A program made the position numbers and the translations under genes. Under the pieces are notes generated by a model that saw only the letters and a program-made list of their open reading frames with translations, searched no databases and was not told where the DNA came from. From GWB1-37-8 sp964646925 (GTDB lineage: Bacteria; Patescibacteriota; Microgenomatia; Levybacterales; UBA12049), in assembly GCA_964646925.1 (NCBI GenBank), contig CAZYIC010000003.1, positions 1 through 42,016 on the forward strand: a stretch of DNA of 42,016 nt, given 5' to 3'. Within the stretch, counting starts at the first letter, position 1. Every line of letters starts with the position of its first letter. Of this stretch, positions 6,174-13,106 are shown piece after piece.

Positions 6174-6563
6174 ATGCCATCAGAAAAAATCCACAGAAAG
6201 CAGTCTTCTCACAATAAATCTTTTTTGGATTCCATAACGGATTCTAATTATAGGGACTGGAAATTGACCGTAGCATTTTATGCTGCATTGCATGCAATTG
6301 ACGCAGGCCTAACGAATAGAGATCCGTATTGGAGAGCAAAACGGACAAATGAATCCCTATATTCTTTGAGAGAAAAGATATTAGCCATGTGGGATAGGGG
6401 AATTCATAAACATTATAACTTTCTATTTATAAGAAGTAAGGAGTCAAGATATTTAGAGGGTATTGGTAACAATTTAGCTAAAGATTATTTTACGGATACT
6501 CAGGTAAATAAATATGTTCAAGATCATCTTAAGCCAATCTTAGAATTCTTCCAAATCTCTTAA
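6174..6563 (+). CDS. HEPN-like helical protein
   Basis: The 129-residue product matches the general layout of small HEPN-type proteins. After a basic N-terminus comes a DWKLTVAFYAALHAIDAGL helix, then an Arg/Lys-rich stretch and a final FLFIRSKESRYLEG segment typical of the last helix. HEPN proteins are often ribonucleases in toxin-antitoxin and defence systems. An RxxxxH arrangement is present near the N-terminus (Arg8-His13), but it is not in the usual C-terminal helix, so catalytic activity is uncertain. It is the last gene of a three-gene operon with a DUF3467-like gene and an unrecognised gene, inside the accessory island. A toxin or defence role is inferred only. Confidence 0.6.
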   Translation: MPSEKIHRKQSSHNKSFLDSITDSNYRDWKLTVAFYAALHAIDAGLTNRDPYWRAKRTNESLYSLREKILAMWDRGIHKHYNFLFIRSKESRYLEGIGNNLAKDYFTDTQVNKYVQDHLKPILEFFQIS

Positions 6564-6606
6564 TCCTTGACCTTTCTTCTTAAAAAGTCTATATTCTTCT
6601 TGAAGG

Positions 6607-6644
6607 CTTAAAAAGGTAAACTTTTCAATTAGGTGCTTTTTAAG
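6607..6644 (+). repeat. Direct repeat (left) near the second Fic gene, also an inverted repeat
   Basis: The stretch 6614-6644 recurs at 7866-7897 with few changes, so the two copies bracket the second Fic gene. This left copy also has perfect 9-base arms, CTTAAAAAG (6607-6615) and CTTTTTAAG (6636-6644), and could form a hairpin. The right copy lacks the left arm. Confidence 0.65.
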
Positions 6645-6656
6645 ATTGTAGCCCCG

Positions 6657-6672
6657 CCTGCCGGCAGGCAGG
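6657..6672. repeat. Short GC-rich palindrome
   Basis: CCTGCCGGCAGG (6657-6668) is a perfect palindrome and CAGG follows. Such short GC palindromes stand out in this AT-rich sequence and resemble the dispersed REP-like elements of Patescibacteria. It lies beyond the 3' end of the second Fic gene. Confidence 0.55.
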
Positions 6673-6716
6673 TTCAAATCTAGGGGATGACCTATAAATT
6701 CCCGCTTGCAATTTTC

Positions 6717-7730
6717 TTAAGCTTTTAGAATATAATAACTATCTTTTGTACTTCCTTTTTTCTCTATATATCCTTTTTCAGTCAATGCTTTTAATAGATT
6801 GAATGCTTGTTGTCTTGTTATTTTCAATTCTCCTACTAAATCTGCTGTATTTATTTGTCTATATTTTTGTATTATCTTCAGCGCATCAGCTTCTCGTGGG
6901 CTAGGACGCATGTCAAAAGATAGCTGGCTAATTCCAGTCTCAATACGACCTAAGGCACTTTGTAGAGAAAATTTTACTCCATCCGTAAAGTACTCAAGCC
7001 ACGCTGTTTGATTTCCGATGTCAGCAGAATGTAGTCTATCCGAATAGTTATCTCTATCAATATCATAATAATCATCTAGAACAAAGTATTTATTAATCAA
7101 ATAATTATGCTTTAAGAAAATAAGAGCAGTAATCAAACGGCAAGTTCTGCCATTGCCGTCAACAAAAGGGTGAATATAGACAAATTGATGATGGAAAAGT
7201 CCAGCTTTAAGTATGGGAAGTTCCTTGCTATTTCCTAACCACTCTGTTAATTCTCGTAATGTTTTTTTAATATCAGCCTTATTATGAAAAGGAGGATTAT
7301 GTTTTATTGAAACTTCTCCGTTTCTATTCAGCCTACCTACAATGATTCCTTCATCTCTTATTTGTCCTTTTATTTTGTCATTTACGCCAGACATTAGTTG
7401 AGCATGGACATTCAGTATCTTTTCTATATTTATTGGCTCTTTTATTTGTTTTTCAAGAGTTTTAAGAATTTGAAAATAATTGACAACTTCTTTCTCATCA
7501 CGATTTGTTGGAACTCTGTCGTTTAATAGTAGATTGGTAACAGTTGCCCGGGAAAGGGGATTTCCCTCAATACTATTGGAAGCATACGAGGATTCAATAA
7601 GATTATCCCGCTGAAGGTTGAGAAGCAGGCTTTGGGGGACTTTCATTCCCTCCAATCTTCCATAGAGACGCTCTATATCGTTAATATTTCCTAGAAGTTT
7701 TGGGCTAAGAAAGTAGGCAGGCTGAAACAT
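6717..7730 (-). CDS. Fic-domain protein with C-terminal winged helix (second copy)
   Basis: This 337-residue protein has the complete Fic motif HPFVDGNGR at residues 187-195 (His187) and the self-inhibition motif SNSIEG at 51-56 (Glu55). Its C-terminal part contains SPREADALKIIQKYRQI and ELKITRQQAFNLLKALTEKGY, a winged helix-turn-helix. The layout equals that of the Fic protein at 3584-4636, but the sequences are clearly different, so they are not recent duplicates. The expected activity is nucleotidylation of a protein target, held back by Glu55. The ATG at 7730 lies six bases after a perfect TATAAT, so the mRNA should be leaderless. The gene is bracketed by a 31-32 base direct repeat (6614-6644 and 7866-7897), which suggests it moved as a unit. 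Confidence 0.93.
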   Translation of the reverse strand: MFQPAYFLSPKLLGNINDIERLYGRLEGMKVPQSLLLNLQRDNLIESSYASNSIEGNPLSRATVTNLLLNDRVPTNRDEKEVVNYFQILKTLEKQIKEPINIEKILNVHAQLMSGVNDKIKGQIRDEGIIVGRLNRNGEVSIKHNPPFHNKADIKKTLRELTEWLGNSKELPILKAGLFHHQFVYIHPFVDGNGRTCRLITALIFLKHNYLINKYFVLDDYYDIDRDNYSDRLHSADIGNQTAWLEYFTDGVKFSLQSALGRIETGISQLSFDMRPSPREADALKIIQKYRQINTADLVGELKITRQQAFNLLKALTEKGYIEKKGSTKDSYYILKA

Positions 7731-7736
7731 GATGAT

Positions 7737-7789
7737 ATTATAGCCTACCTTTAAATAATTGTCAAGTTAATTGTCAAGTTAATTGTCAA
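7737..7789 (-). promoter_or_regulatory. Consensus promoter with three tandem TTGACAATTAAC repeats
   Basis: On the minus strand TATAAT (7737-7742) and TTGACA (7760-7765) are both perfect and 17 bases apart. TTGACA recurs at 7772-7777 and 7784-7789 as part of a 12-base tandem repeat (the third unit ends differently). Only the proximal one is at promoter spacing. The outer two may be an operator, with the winged helix of the Fic protein an obvious candidate binder. Confidence 0.75.
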
Positions 7790-7865
7790 GTTTAATATTG
7801 ATTTATTGTTGAATTTGATCATTTTAGTCTTGAGCCTGTGGGCATTGGAATCCGAAGACCTAATC

Positions 7866-7897
7866 AGGTAAACTTTTCAATCGGGTGCTTTTTTAAG
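7866..7897 (+). repeat. Direct repeat (right) near the second Fic gene
   Basis: This 32-base copy matches 6614-6644 except for two base changes and one extra T. It lies upstream of the Fic promoter. Confidence 0.65.
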
Positions 7898-8008
7898 AAA
7901 TCAGCTTTAATAAAAGGCTTTGTCGCAGGAATTTCCGCATTTCATCGGTAAATGAAATTTAATTATTTCCCAACTGGACTTCTCAGCTATAAGAAACTTG
8001 AATAATGC

Positions 8009-8030
8009 TTCGATGATTCGAATCATCGAA
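8009..8030. repeat. Perfect 22-base palindrome
   Basis: TTCGATGATTC followed by its exact reverse complement gives an uninterrupted palindrome with no loop. It is not followed by a T run, so it is more like a protein-binding or recombination site than a terminator. Confidence 0.65.
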
Positions 8031-8136
8031 ATGAAACTCTATATGCAAGAAGTCTCTAAATTTGTAATTTGATTAACAAAACTCTCGTTACGTAACTTAC
8101 TGAAAAAAATAAGATTAGTGCTAGACTGCTTTTGTT

Positions 8137-8325
8137 ATGAATGAAATATTGCAGGGAACAATAGTAAAATCTTACAACAAATTGAATAAAGAAAAGGTTG
8201 TTTCTTTTTCTTTTCCGCTCAAAGGGTATGGAATAATTTTGAATTTATTTTCTTTAGCAAAAAATATTTATAACAAAAGTTTTATTAAGGATTTTTATAA
8301 TGTATTTACATCCAGGGTCGAGTAA
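8137..8325 (+). CDS. Possible small protein (62 residues), uncertain
   Basis: This open frame starts at ATG 8137, about ten bases after an extended -10 match (TGC-TAGACT, 8119-8127), and ends 25 bases before a strong terminator. The product is Lys/Asn/Phe-rich, with a hydrophobic stretch (GYGIILNLFSLA), and matches nothing I know. The unit looks transcribed, but whether the RNA is translated or acts as an RNA is open. AT-rich DNA easily gives open frames of this size. Confidence 0.3.
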   Translation: MNEILQGTIVKSYNKLNKEKVVSFSFPLKGYGIILNLFSLAKNIYNKSFIKDFYNVFTSRVE

Positions 8326-8349
8326 GAAGTATGATGAGGATAGACCTAA

Positions 8350-8386
8350 GGGGTCTCCAGCTGAAAGGCGGAGCCCCCTTTTTTTT
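8350..8386 (+). terminator. Strong intrinsic terminator upstream of ileS
   Basis: The stem is built from GGGG, CTCC and GCT on the left and GGC, GGAG and CCCC on the right, with a GAAA tetraloop and two single-base bulges. Eight T follow at 8379-8386. It ends the transcript starting near 8134 and insulates ileS. Confidence 0.8.
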
Positions 8387-8401
8387 GTTTAGAATTTGAG
8401 A

Positions 8402-8407
8402 TACAAT
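8402..8407 (+). promoter_or_regulatory. Possible -10 element for ileS
   Basis: TACAAT would start transcription near 8414, just before the leader hairpin at 8420-8445. No good -35 element is present at the right distance because the terminator T-tract occupies it. TAACAT at 8448-8453, seven bases before the ATG, is an alternative that would give a leaderless mRNA. Confidence 0.35.
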
Positions 8408-8419
8408 TGAGTATATGTT

Positions 8420-8488
8420 TACCCCGTTACGGATAAGGCGGGGTATTTAACATTGTAAGCATGAATAAATCAAAATCTGTAACGGGGT
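8420..8488 (+). promoter_or_regulatory. ileS leader with two mutually exclusive pairings
   Basis: TACCCCG (8420-8426) can pair with CGGGGTA (8439-8445) to form a leader hairpin. The overlapping ACCCCGTTAC (8421-8430) is also exactly complementary over ten bases to GTAACGGGGT (8479-8488) inside the ileS coding region. The second pairing would enclose the start codon at 8461. Confidence 0.45.
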
Positions 8489-11337
8489 TTAAGCCTGTAA
8501 ATCCCGACGTAAATTTTCCAAAACTCGAAGAGGGAATATTAAAATACTGGAAGGAGAATAAAATTTTTGAAAAATCTGTCGCAAAAAAAGCGCCAAAGGG
8601 CAAATGGACTATTTTAGACGGTCCGCCTTTCGTAACAGGGATGCCTCATTACGGAAGCCTTCTGTCAAGTCTTCCGAAAGACTTGTTTCCCCGCTATAAA
8701 ACCATGCAGGGATACCAAGTCAGAAGAGTTTGGGGATGGGATTGTCATGGTTTGCCTGCAGAAAACAAGGTTGAAGTGAAATTAGGTCTTAAAAGCAAAA
8801 AAGAAATTGCAGAAAAAGTCGGAGTGAAGAAATTTGTTGACGAATGCAAGCTTTATGTCAAAGATGTTTCAGGCGAATGGGAATGGTACATTGATCATAT
8901 CGGACGCTGGGTGGATTTTAAGAACGCTTACAGAACAATGGATATCGATTACATGGAATCCGTAATGTGGGTTTTCAAGCAAATGTACGAAAAGGGATAT
9001 GTTTATAAAGGTTTCCGCGTTTCCCTCTATTGCCCTCATTGTTCAACTCCGATTTCCAACTTTGAAGTGGCGATGGACGCAGACAATTACAAGGAAGTTC
9101 CGGACGCAGCAACCGTTTATAAATATGAATTAAAAGATGAAAAAAATACCTATATTCTTGCTTGGTCAACTACTCCCTGGAATAAGATCGTTACTCCTGC
9201 TCTTGCAGTTAACCCAAAATTAACGTATGTAAAAGTAAAACCCACCTTCGCTAAAGCTTCGGCGGGCAAGCAAGGGGAAGTTTATGTATTGGCAAAAAGC
9301 GCTCTCAAAATCCTAAATGGCGAATATAAAATTTTGGAAGAATTTAAGGGCTCAGAGCTTATTGGGGAAAGATTTATTCCTCATTACGATTACTACCAAA
9401 TAGATGAAGGGAAAAAAGCTTTTGTGATTATTCCGGGAGATTTTGTAACTGCGGAAGAAGGAACCGGAGTGGTAACGATCGCAGCATATGGGGAGGAAGA
9501 TTTGAAGGCATCACTTGAAAATAGCATTCATATTGAAATGCACGTTGATGAAGAGGGGACCATAAGAAAAGAAGTGCCGCAATTCGGCGGAATGTATTAT
9601 CTGAAAGCCAATAAAGCAGTTAACGAGGATTTGAAAAAAAGAGGACTTATTTATAAGGATGAAGTATTGATGCATAATGTCCCTTTGTGTTGGCGATGTC
9701 ATACCAGACTTTACTATTCTCCTCAGAATGCGTGGTATGTTGATCTGAACAAGCTAAAAGACAAAATGCGAAAATCCAATGATTCTGTCAATTGGTATCC
9801 GGACCATTTTAAATATGGAAGATTTGCGAAAAGTATTGATAACGCGCCGGATTGGAATATTTCAAGAAGCAGGTTTTGGGGTTCGCCTATTCCTGTTTGG
9901 GAGTGCGGATGCGGGGAACGTTTTGTTCCGGGATCAATCAAGGAGCTGGAAGAAAAATCAGGCAAAAAAATTACGGATTTACACAAACCGGAAATTGATG
10001 CGGTTACCGTTAATTGCGCAAAGTGCGGAGAAACTGCCAAAAGAGTTCCTGAAGTCTTGGACAGCTGGATAGAGGCAGGCAGCGCTTCTTTCGGAGAAAG
10101 ACATTATCCGTTTAATACTGCAGAAAAGATAGAGGAATTTTATCCGCCTGATTTTATAGGGGAATATACAGGACAAATCAGGGCATGGTTTTCGATTTTG
10201 CATATCATAGCTAATGCTTTGGATTTAAGAAAAGACGGATTAAATATTCTGGCAAAAAATGTTTTGGTTGAAGGAGTTGTTTTGGGAACAGATGGAAGAA
10301 AAATGAGCAAAAATTACGGCAACTATCCTGATCCGAAAGAAATGATTGAGAAATACGGAGGAGACGCTTTGAGACTTTATCTAATGGGCAGTCCTGTTAT
10401 GAACGGAGAAGACATGCTGATCGCAGAAGATCCATACAGAAATCAAGTGCGGGGAATACTTCTGATACTTTGGAATGTTTATAATTTTTTTGTTTCCAAT
10501 GCGCTTATAGATAAGTGGGTTCTTTCGGAAATTGATTTAAAATCAGAAAAAGTTTTGGATAAGTGGATACTGTCAAGGTTTAACGGTAACGTTAAAAATA
10601 TAATTGACAAAGGATACGAAGCATTCAATACGCCTGAAATAGTTGATCAAGCGTTGGTTTTTATTAATGATTTATCTTTGTGGTATTTAAGAAGAAGCAG
10701 GGATAGGGTCGGTCCGGCTGCAGATGACCTGAAAGATAAAGATAGTTTTTATAGCACTTTGTATTTTGTTTTGAAAACATACTGTCAGGTTCTTGCCCCG
10801 TTAATCCCATTTATTACAGAAGAAATATACAGAAATCTAACAGGGGAAGAATCCGTGCATTTATCAAGTTTTCCAAAAGCTGATGTTGGGTTAATTGATG
10901 ATAAATTAGAAAAAGAAATGGACTTGGCGCGAAAAATAGTAGAAATGGCTCACGCGAAAAGAAAAGAATTTCAAATAAAAGTAAGACAACCGCTTTCTGA
11001 ATTAAGAATTAATAATTCAGAATTAATAATTAGGGAAGGAATTATAGATCTTGTTAAAGACGAGATTAATGTTAAAAGAGTAAACTTTGAAAAAGGCAAA
11101 GGCGAGATGTCGGTTTCTCTTGACATTAATATAGCGCAGGAATTGAAAGAGGAAGGGGAGGCGAGGGACATTGTTAGGGAAATCCAGAAGCAGAGAAAGG
11201 TTTTGGGAACAACTTTGGATGAAAGGGTGAGGGTTGTCTTGCCAAATTGGCCATTAACATTCGAAAACTATATTAAGAAAAATGCTCTTGTTGGCGTTCT
11301 TCAAAAAGGCCCAAAGTTTTTGGTCAGTCGCAAATGA
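8461..11337 (+). CDS. ileS: Isoleucyl-tRNA synthetase
   Basis: IleS charges tRNA-Ile with isoleucine in the cytoplasm. The 958-residue length fits the family. The class I signature appears as PHYG (62-65, in place of the HIGH consensus) and the second as KMSKN (614-618). The tRNA editing domain lies between them, followed by Cys-containing segments (CGCGERF, CAKCGE) that may bind zinc and the anticodon-binding domain (VRQPLSELRI near the C-terminus). The sequence resembles the eukaryote-like type of IleS seen in some bacteria. Residues 261-270 (PTFAKASAGK) in the editing domain look like an in-frame repeat insertion. Near the C-terminus, bases about 11005-11032 form a 14-base tandem repeat encoding RINNSELII. 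The rodA-type gene overlaps its stop by four bases (ATGA). Confidence 0.97.
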   Translation: MNKSKSVTGFKPVNPDVNFPKLEEGILKYWKENKIFEKSVAKKAPKGKWTILDGPPFVTGMPHYGSLLSSLPKDLFPRYKTMQGYQVRRVWGWDCHGLPAENKVEVKLGLKSKKEIAEKVGVKKFVDECKLYVKDVSGEWEWYIDHIGRWVDFKNAYRTMDIDYMESVMWVFKQMYEKGYVYKGFRVSLYCPHCSTPISNFEVAMDADNYKEVPDAATVYKYELKDEKNTYILAWSTTPWNKIVTPALAVNPKLTYVKVKPTFAKASAGKQGEVYVLAKSALKILNGEYKILEEFKGSELIGERFIPHYDYYQIDEGKKAFVIIPGDFVTAEEGTGVVTIAAYGEEDLKASLENSIHIEMHVDEEGTIRKEVPQFGGMYYLKANKAVNEDLKKRGLIYKDEVLMHNVPLCWRCHTRLYYSPQNAWYVDLNKLKDKMRKSNDSVNWYPDHFKYGRFAKSIDNAPDWNISRSRFWGSPIPVWECGCGERFVPGSIKELEEKSGKKITDLHKPEIDAVTVNCAKCGETAKRVPEVLDSWIEAGSASFGERHYPFNTAEKIEEFYPPDFIGEYTGQIRAWFSILHIIANALDLRKDGLNILAKNVLVEGVVLGTDGRKMSKNYGNYPDPKEMIEKYGGDALRLYLMGSPVMNGEDMLIAEDPYRNQVRGILLILWNVYNFFVSNALIDKWVLSEIDLKSEKVLDKWILSRFNGNVKNIIDKGYEAFNTPEIVDQALVFINDLSLWYLRRSRDRVGPAADDLKDKDSFYSTLYFVLKTYCQVLAPLIPFITEEIYRNLTGEESVHLSSFPKADVGLIDDKLEKEMDLARKIVEMAHAKRKEFQIKVRQPLSELRINNSELIIREGIIDLVKDEINVKRVNFEKGKGEMSVSLDINIAQELKEEGEARDIVREIQKQRKVLGTTLDERVRVVLPNWPLTFENYIKKNALVGVLQKGPKFLVSRK
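9241..9275 (+). repeat. In-frame REP-like insertion in ileS
   Basis: This GC-rich segment encodes PTFAKASAGKQ, which interrupts the strand YVKVK...GEVYVLAKS of the editing domain. Similar peptides occur in many unrelated Patescibacteria proteins as I recall, as expected of a dispersed repeat tolerated inside genes. Confidence 0.6.
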
Positions 11338-12410
11338 ACAGACGATCGTTTTTTAATATTGATTGGGGATTGCTTTCTCCTGTAATTGTGCTTGTGATTT
11401 TAAGCTTAACTTCTCTTTTTTCAATGGATTTTTCTTTATTCAAAAGTCAGTTAATTTTTTTCATTATCGGAATCTTTGCTTTTTTATTTTTTTCTCAGAC
11501 AAATTACAAGACCGTAAAGTTTTACGCATTACCTATTTATGTAATTTCCATTTTGTTATTGGTTATAGTTTTGATTATTGGAGTTGAGACAAGAGGATCT
11601 GTCAGGTGGTTGGATTTCTTTGGATTCAGGATGCAGTTTTCTGAGATTATTAAGCCCTTTTTAGCAATTTCACTCTCTTCATATCTTGCTTCAAGGAATA
11701 ATTATTCCTTGAAGACATTATTATTGGCGACATGTTTTTTGATGCCGATTATTTTTTTGATTTTTTTACAGCCGGATTTGGGAAATGCATTAATTTATTC
11801 TATGGCTACAATTACGACTTTTGTTGTTTTTGGCTTTCCTTTAAGATTCTTTTTTTCCGGATTAATTTTTTTGTCAATACTTTTTCCTATTCTTTGGAAA
11901 TTGCTGCATGATTATCAAAAACAGCGAATTTTGACCTTCTTTAACCCCAATGATCCTTTGGGTTTGTCCTATAATGCTATTCAATCGGTTATAGCTGTGG
12001 GGTCAGGAATGCTGTTCGGTCGCGGACTCGGATTAGGGACGCAATCCGGTCTCCGGTTTCTACCCGAACGGCATACCGATTTTATTTTTGCTACTTTATC
12101 TGAAGAGTTAGGGATGGTCGGTGCGATTTTGATAGTTATAACATTTGTCTATTTATTGTATAAAATTTTCAAAATTTTCCTAAACCAGGAAGACTTATTC
12201 AGTAAAACGTTTTCTATAATTACATTCTCTTTAATTTTTTTCCAGTTTTTTGTAAATATAGGCATGAATATTGGAATTCTTCCAATAGTCGGAATTACTC
12301 TTCCTTTTGTTTCCTACGGAGGAAGTTCGCTTCTTTCAAATTTTATCCTATTGGGAATATTGTCTGCAATGAATTCTCCGAAGGAATCAAAGATTCTGGA
12401 AATTAAATGA
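11334..12410 (+). CDS. rodA: SEDS-family peptidoglycan polymerase, RodA/FtsW type
   Basis: SEDS proteins polymerise lipid II into glycan strands together with a class B penicillin-binding protein. The 358-residue product has about ten membrane segments and the family motifs QPDLGNA in the middle, HTDFIFATLSEELG in the large extracellular loop region, and GITLPFVSYGGSS near the C-terminus. Its length and the absence of an N-terminal extension favour RodA over FtsW, but the two cannot be separated firmly without a tree, and the partner penicillin-binding protein is not in the window. It overlaps ileS by four bases, so translation is probably coupled. Confidence 0.9.
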   Translation: MNRRSFFNIDWGLLSPVIVLVILSLTSLFSMDFSLFKSQLIFFIIGIFAFLFFSQTNYKTVKFYALPIYVISILLLVIVLIIGVETRGSVRWLDFFGFRMQFSEIIKPFLAISLSSYLASRNNYSLKTLLLATCFLMPIIFLIFLQPDLGNALIYSMATITTFVVFGFPLRFFFSGLIFLSILFPILWKLLHDYQKQRILTFFNPNDPLGLSYNAIQSVIAVGSGMLFGRGLGLGTQSGLRFLPERHTDFIFATLSEELGMVGAILIVITFVYLLYKIFKIFLNQEDLFSKTFSIITFSLIFFQFFVNIGMNIGILPIVGITLPFVSYGGSSLLSNFILLGILSAMNSPKESKILEIK

Positions 12411-12416
12411 AATTTT

Positions 12417-12425
12417 TGGTATAAT
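12417..12425 (+). promoter_or_regulatory. Extended -10 promoter of rplU (predicted leaderless)
   Basis: TGG-TATAAT is a perfect extended -10, lying just after the rodA-type gene. The second ATG at 12433 is eight bases after its last base, where transcription should start. This decides the rplU start: the ATG at 12424 overlaps the -10 itself. Confidence 0.7.
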
Positions 12426-12432
12426 GATTTTT

Positions 12433-12747
12433 ATGGATTACGCAGTTATTAAAACCGGAGGGAAGCAATATAGGGTTTCAAAAGATTCGGTGATTGAAGT
12501 TGAGAGACTGGGGTTAAACCCGGGAGAAAATTTTACAGTGGAGGATGTTTTGCTGTATGTAAAAGATGGAAAATCAAAGATTGGTAAACCTAGGCTAACA
12601 GATATGAAAATTAAAGCAACGGTTTTGGAGCACACAAAAGGAGAAAAACTTAGGATTTCTAAATTTAAGGCGAAATCCAAATACAGAAGGGTTACGGGGT
12701 ATAGACAGTATTTAACAAAAATTAAAATTCTCGCCCTCTCCAATTGA
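12433..12747 (+). CDS. rplU: 50S ribosomal protein L21
   Basis: L21 binds 23S rRNA in the large subunit. The protein begins MDYAVIKTGGKQYRV, the near-invariant L21 N-terminus, and ends with the basic KAKSKYRRVTGYRQ segment that contacts RNA. From ATG 12433 it has 104 residues, the usual length. An upstream in-frame ATG at 12424 would add MIF but lies within the promoter -10 box. rpmA follows, as in most bacteria, though here with its own promoter in the 95-base gap. Confidence 0.97.
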   Translation: MDYAVIKTGGKQYRVSKDSVIEVERLGLNPGENFTVEDVLLYVKDGKSKIGKPRLTDMKIKATVLEHTKGEKLRISKFKAKSKYRRVTGYRQYLTKIKILALSN

Positions 12748-12751
12748 TATC

Positions 12752-12780
12752 TTGACAGCTGTGAAAAATTAATATAAGAT
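12752..12780 (+). promoter_or_regulatory. Predicted rpmA promoter
   Basis: TTGACA (12752-12757) and TAAGAT (12775-12780) are 17 bases apart. Transcription from about 12787 gives a leader of about 56 bases. Part of it (12804-12837) is a low-complexity AT repeat, the reverse complement of the type found inside the glycosyltransferase gene at 15141-15180. Confidence 0.65.
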
Positions 12781-12842
12781 AGAACTAATTTTCACGTCGA
12801 TTTAAATTTTTCATTTTTAACTTTTAATTTTTAACTTAAAAT

Positions 12843-13094
12843 ATGGCGCATACAAAAGCACAGGGTTCGGTAAAAGGCAACCGCGATTCCAGATCAAAAC
12901 GTCTGGGAGTAAAGTTATATGGTGGCCAAAAAGTTTTGAGAGGAAATATTATCGTGAGGCAAAAAGGAACAAAAATTTTCTCCGGTAACGGTGTTTCCGA
13001 GGGAAACGATTTCACTCTTTTTGCAGTAAGAGACGGAGTTGTTGATTTTAAGAATTCAAAAGGCAAAAAAATCGTGAGCGTTGTAAATTCATAA
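12843..13094 (+). CDS. rpmA: 50S ribosomal protein L27
   Basis: L27 sits near the peptidyl-transferase centre. The 83-residue product starts MAHTKAQGSVKGNRDSRSKR and contains LGVKLYGGQKV and GNIIVRQKGTK, the standard L27 signature. There is no N-terminal extension of the kind cleaved in Firmicutes. It follows rplU in the usual order, and parB starts 12 bases after its stop, so the two are probably co-transcribed. Confidence 0.97.
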   Translation: MAHTKAQGSVKGNRDSRSKRLGVKLYGGQKVLRGNIIVRQKGTKIFSGNGVSEGNDFTLFAVRDGVVDFKNSKGKKIVSVVNS

Positions 13095-13106
13095 TAAGCC
13101 AAATTT

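Larger units (their letters stand above)
7743..8136. other. Gene-free region between second Fic gene and ileS side
   Basis: About 400 bases lack a convincing gene. They contain the Fic promoter repeats, the right copy of the 32-base direct repeat (7866-7897), a small hairpin with arms ATTTCAT and ATGAAAT (7939-7958) and a perfect 22-base palindrome (8009-8030). The rest is AT-rich and featureless. Confidence 0.65.

Noticed and set aside
6651..6690. tRNA-like T-arm (GGTTCAAATC flanked by CCCC and GGGG) interrupted by a GC palindrome, suggesting a disrupted tRNA
   Set aside because: No acceptor, D or anticodon arms could be found at the right distances. The T-arm match alone is too short to call a tRNA remnant.
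7931..7951. Possible fifth ftsZ tail copy reading ISAFHR then stop
   Set aside because: Only part of the peptide agrees and the DNA diverges after the first ten bases. It overlaps a hairpin that explains the sequence equally well.
2159..8330. Search for an integrase, transposase or reverse transcriptase in the island
   Set aside because: None of the protein frames shows recombinase or polymerase motifs, so no mobile element is annotated despite the repeats.
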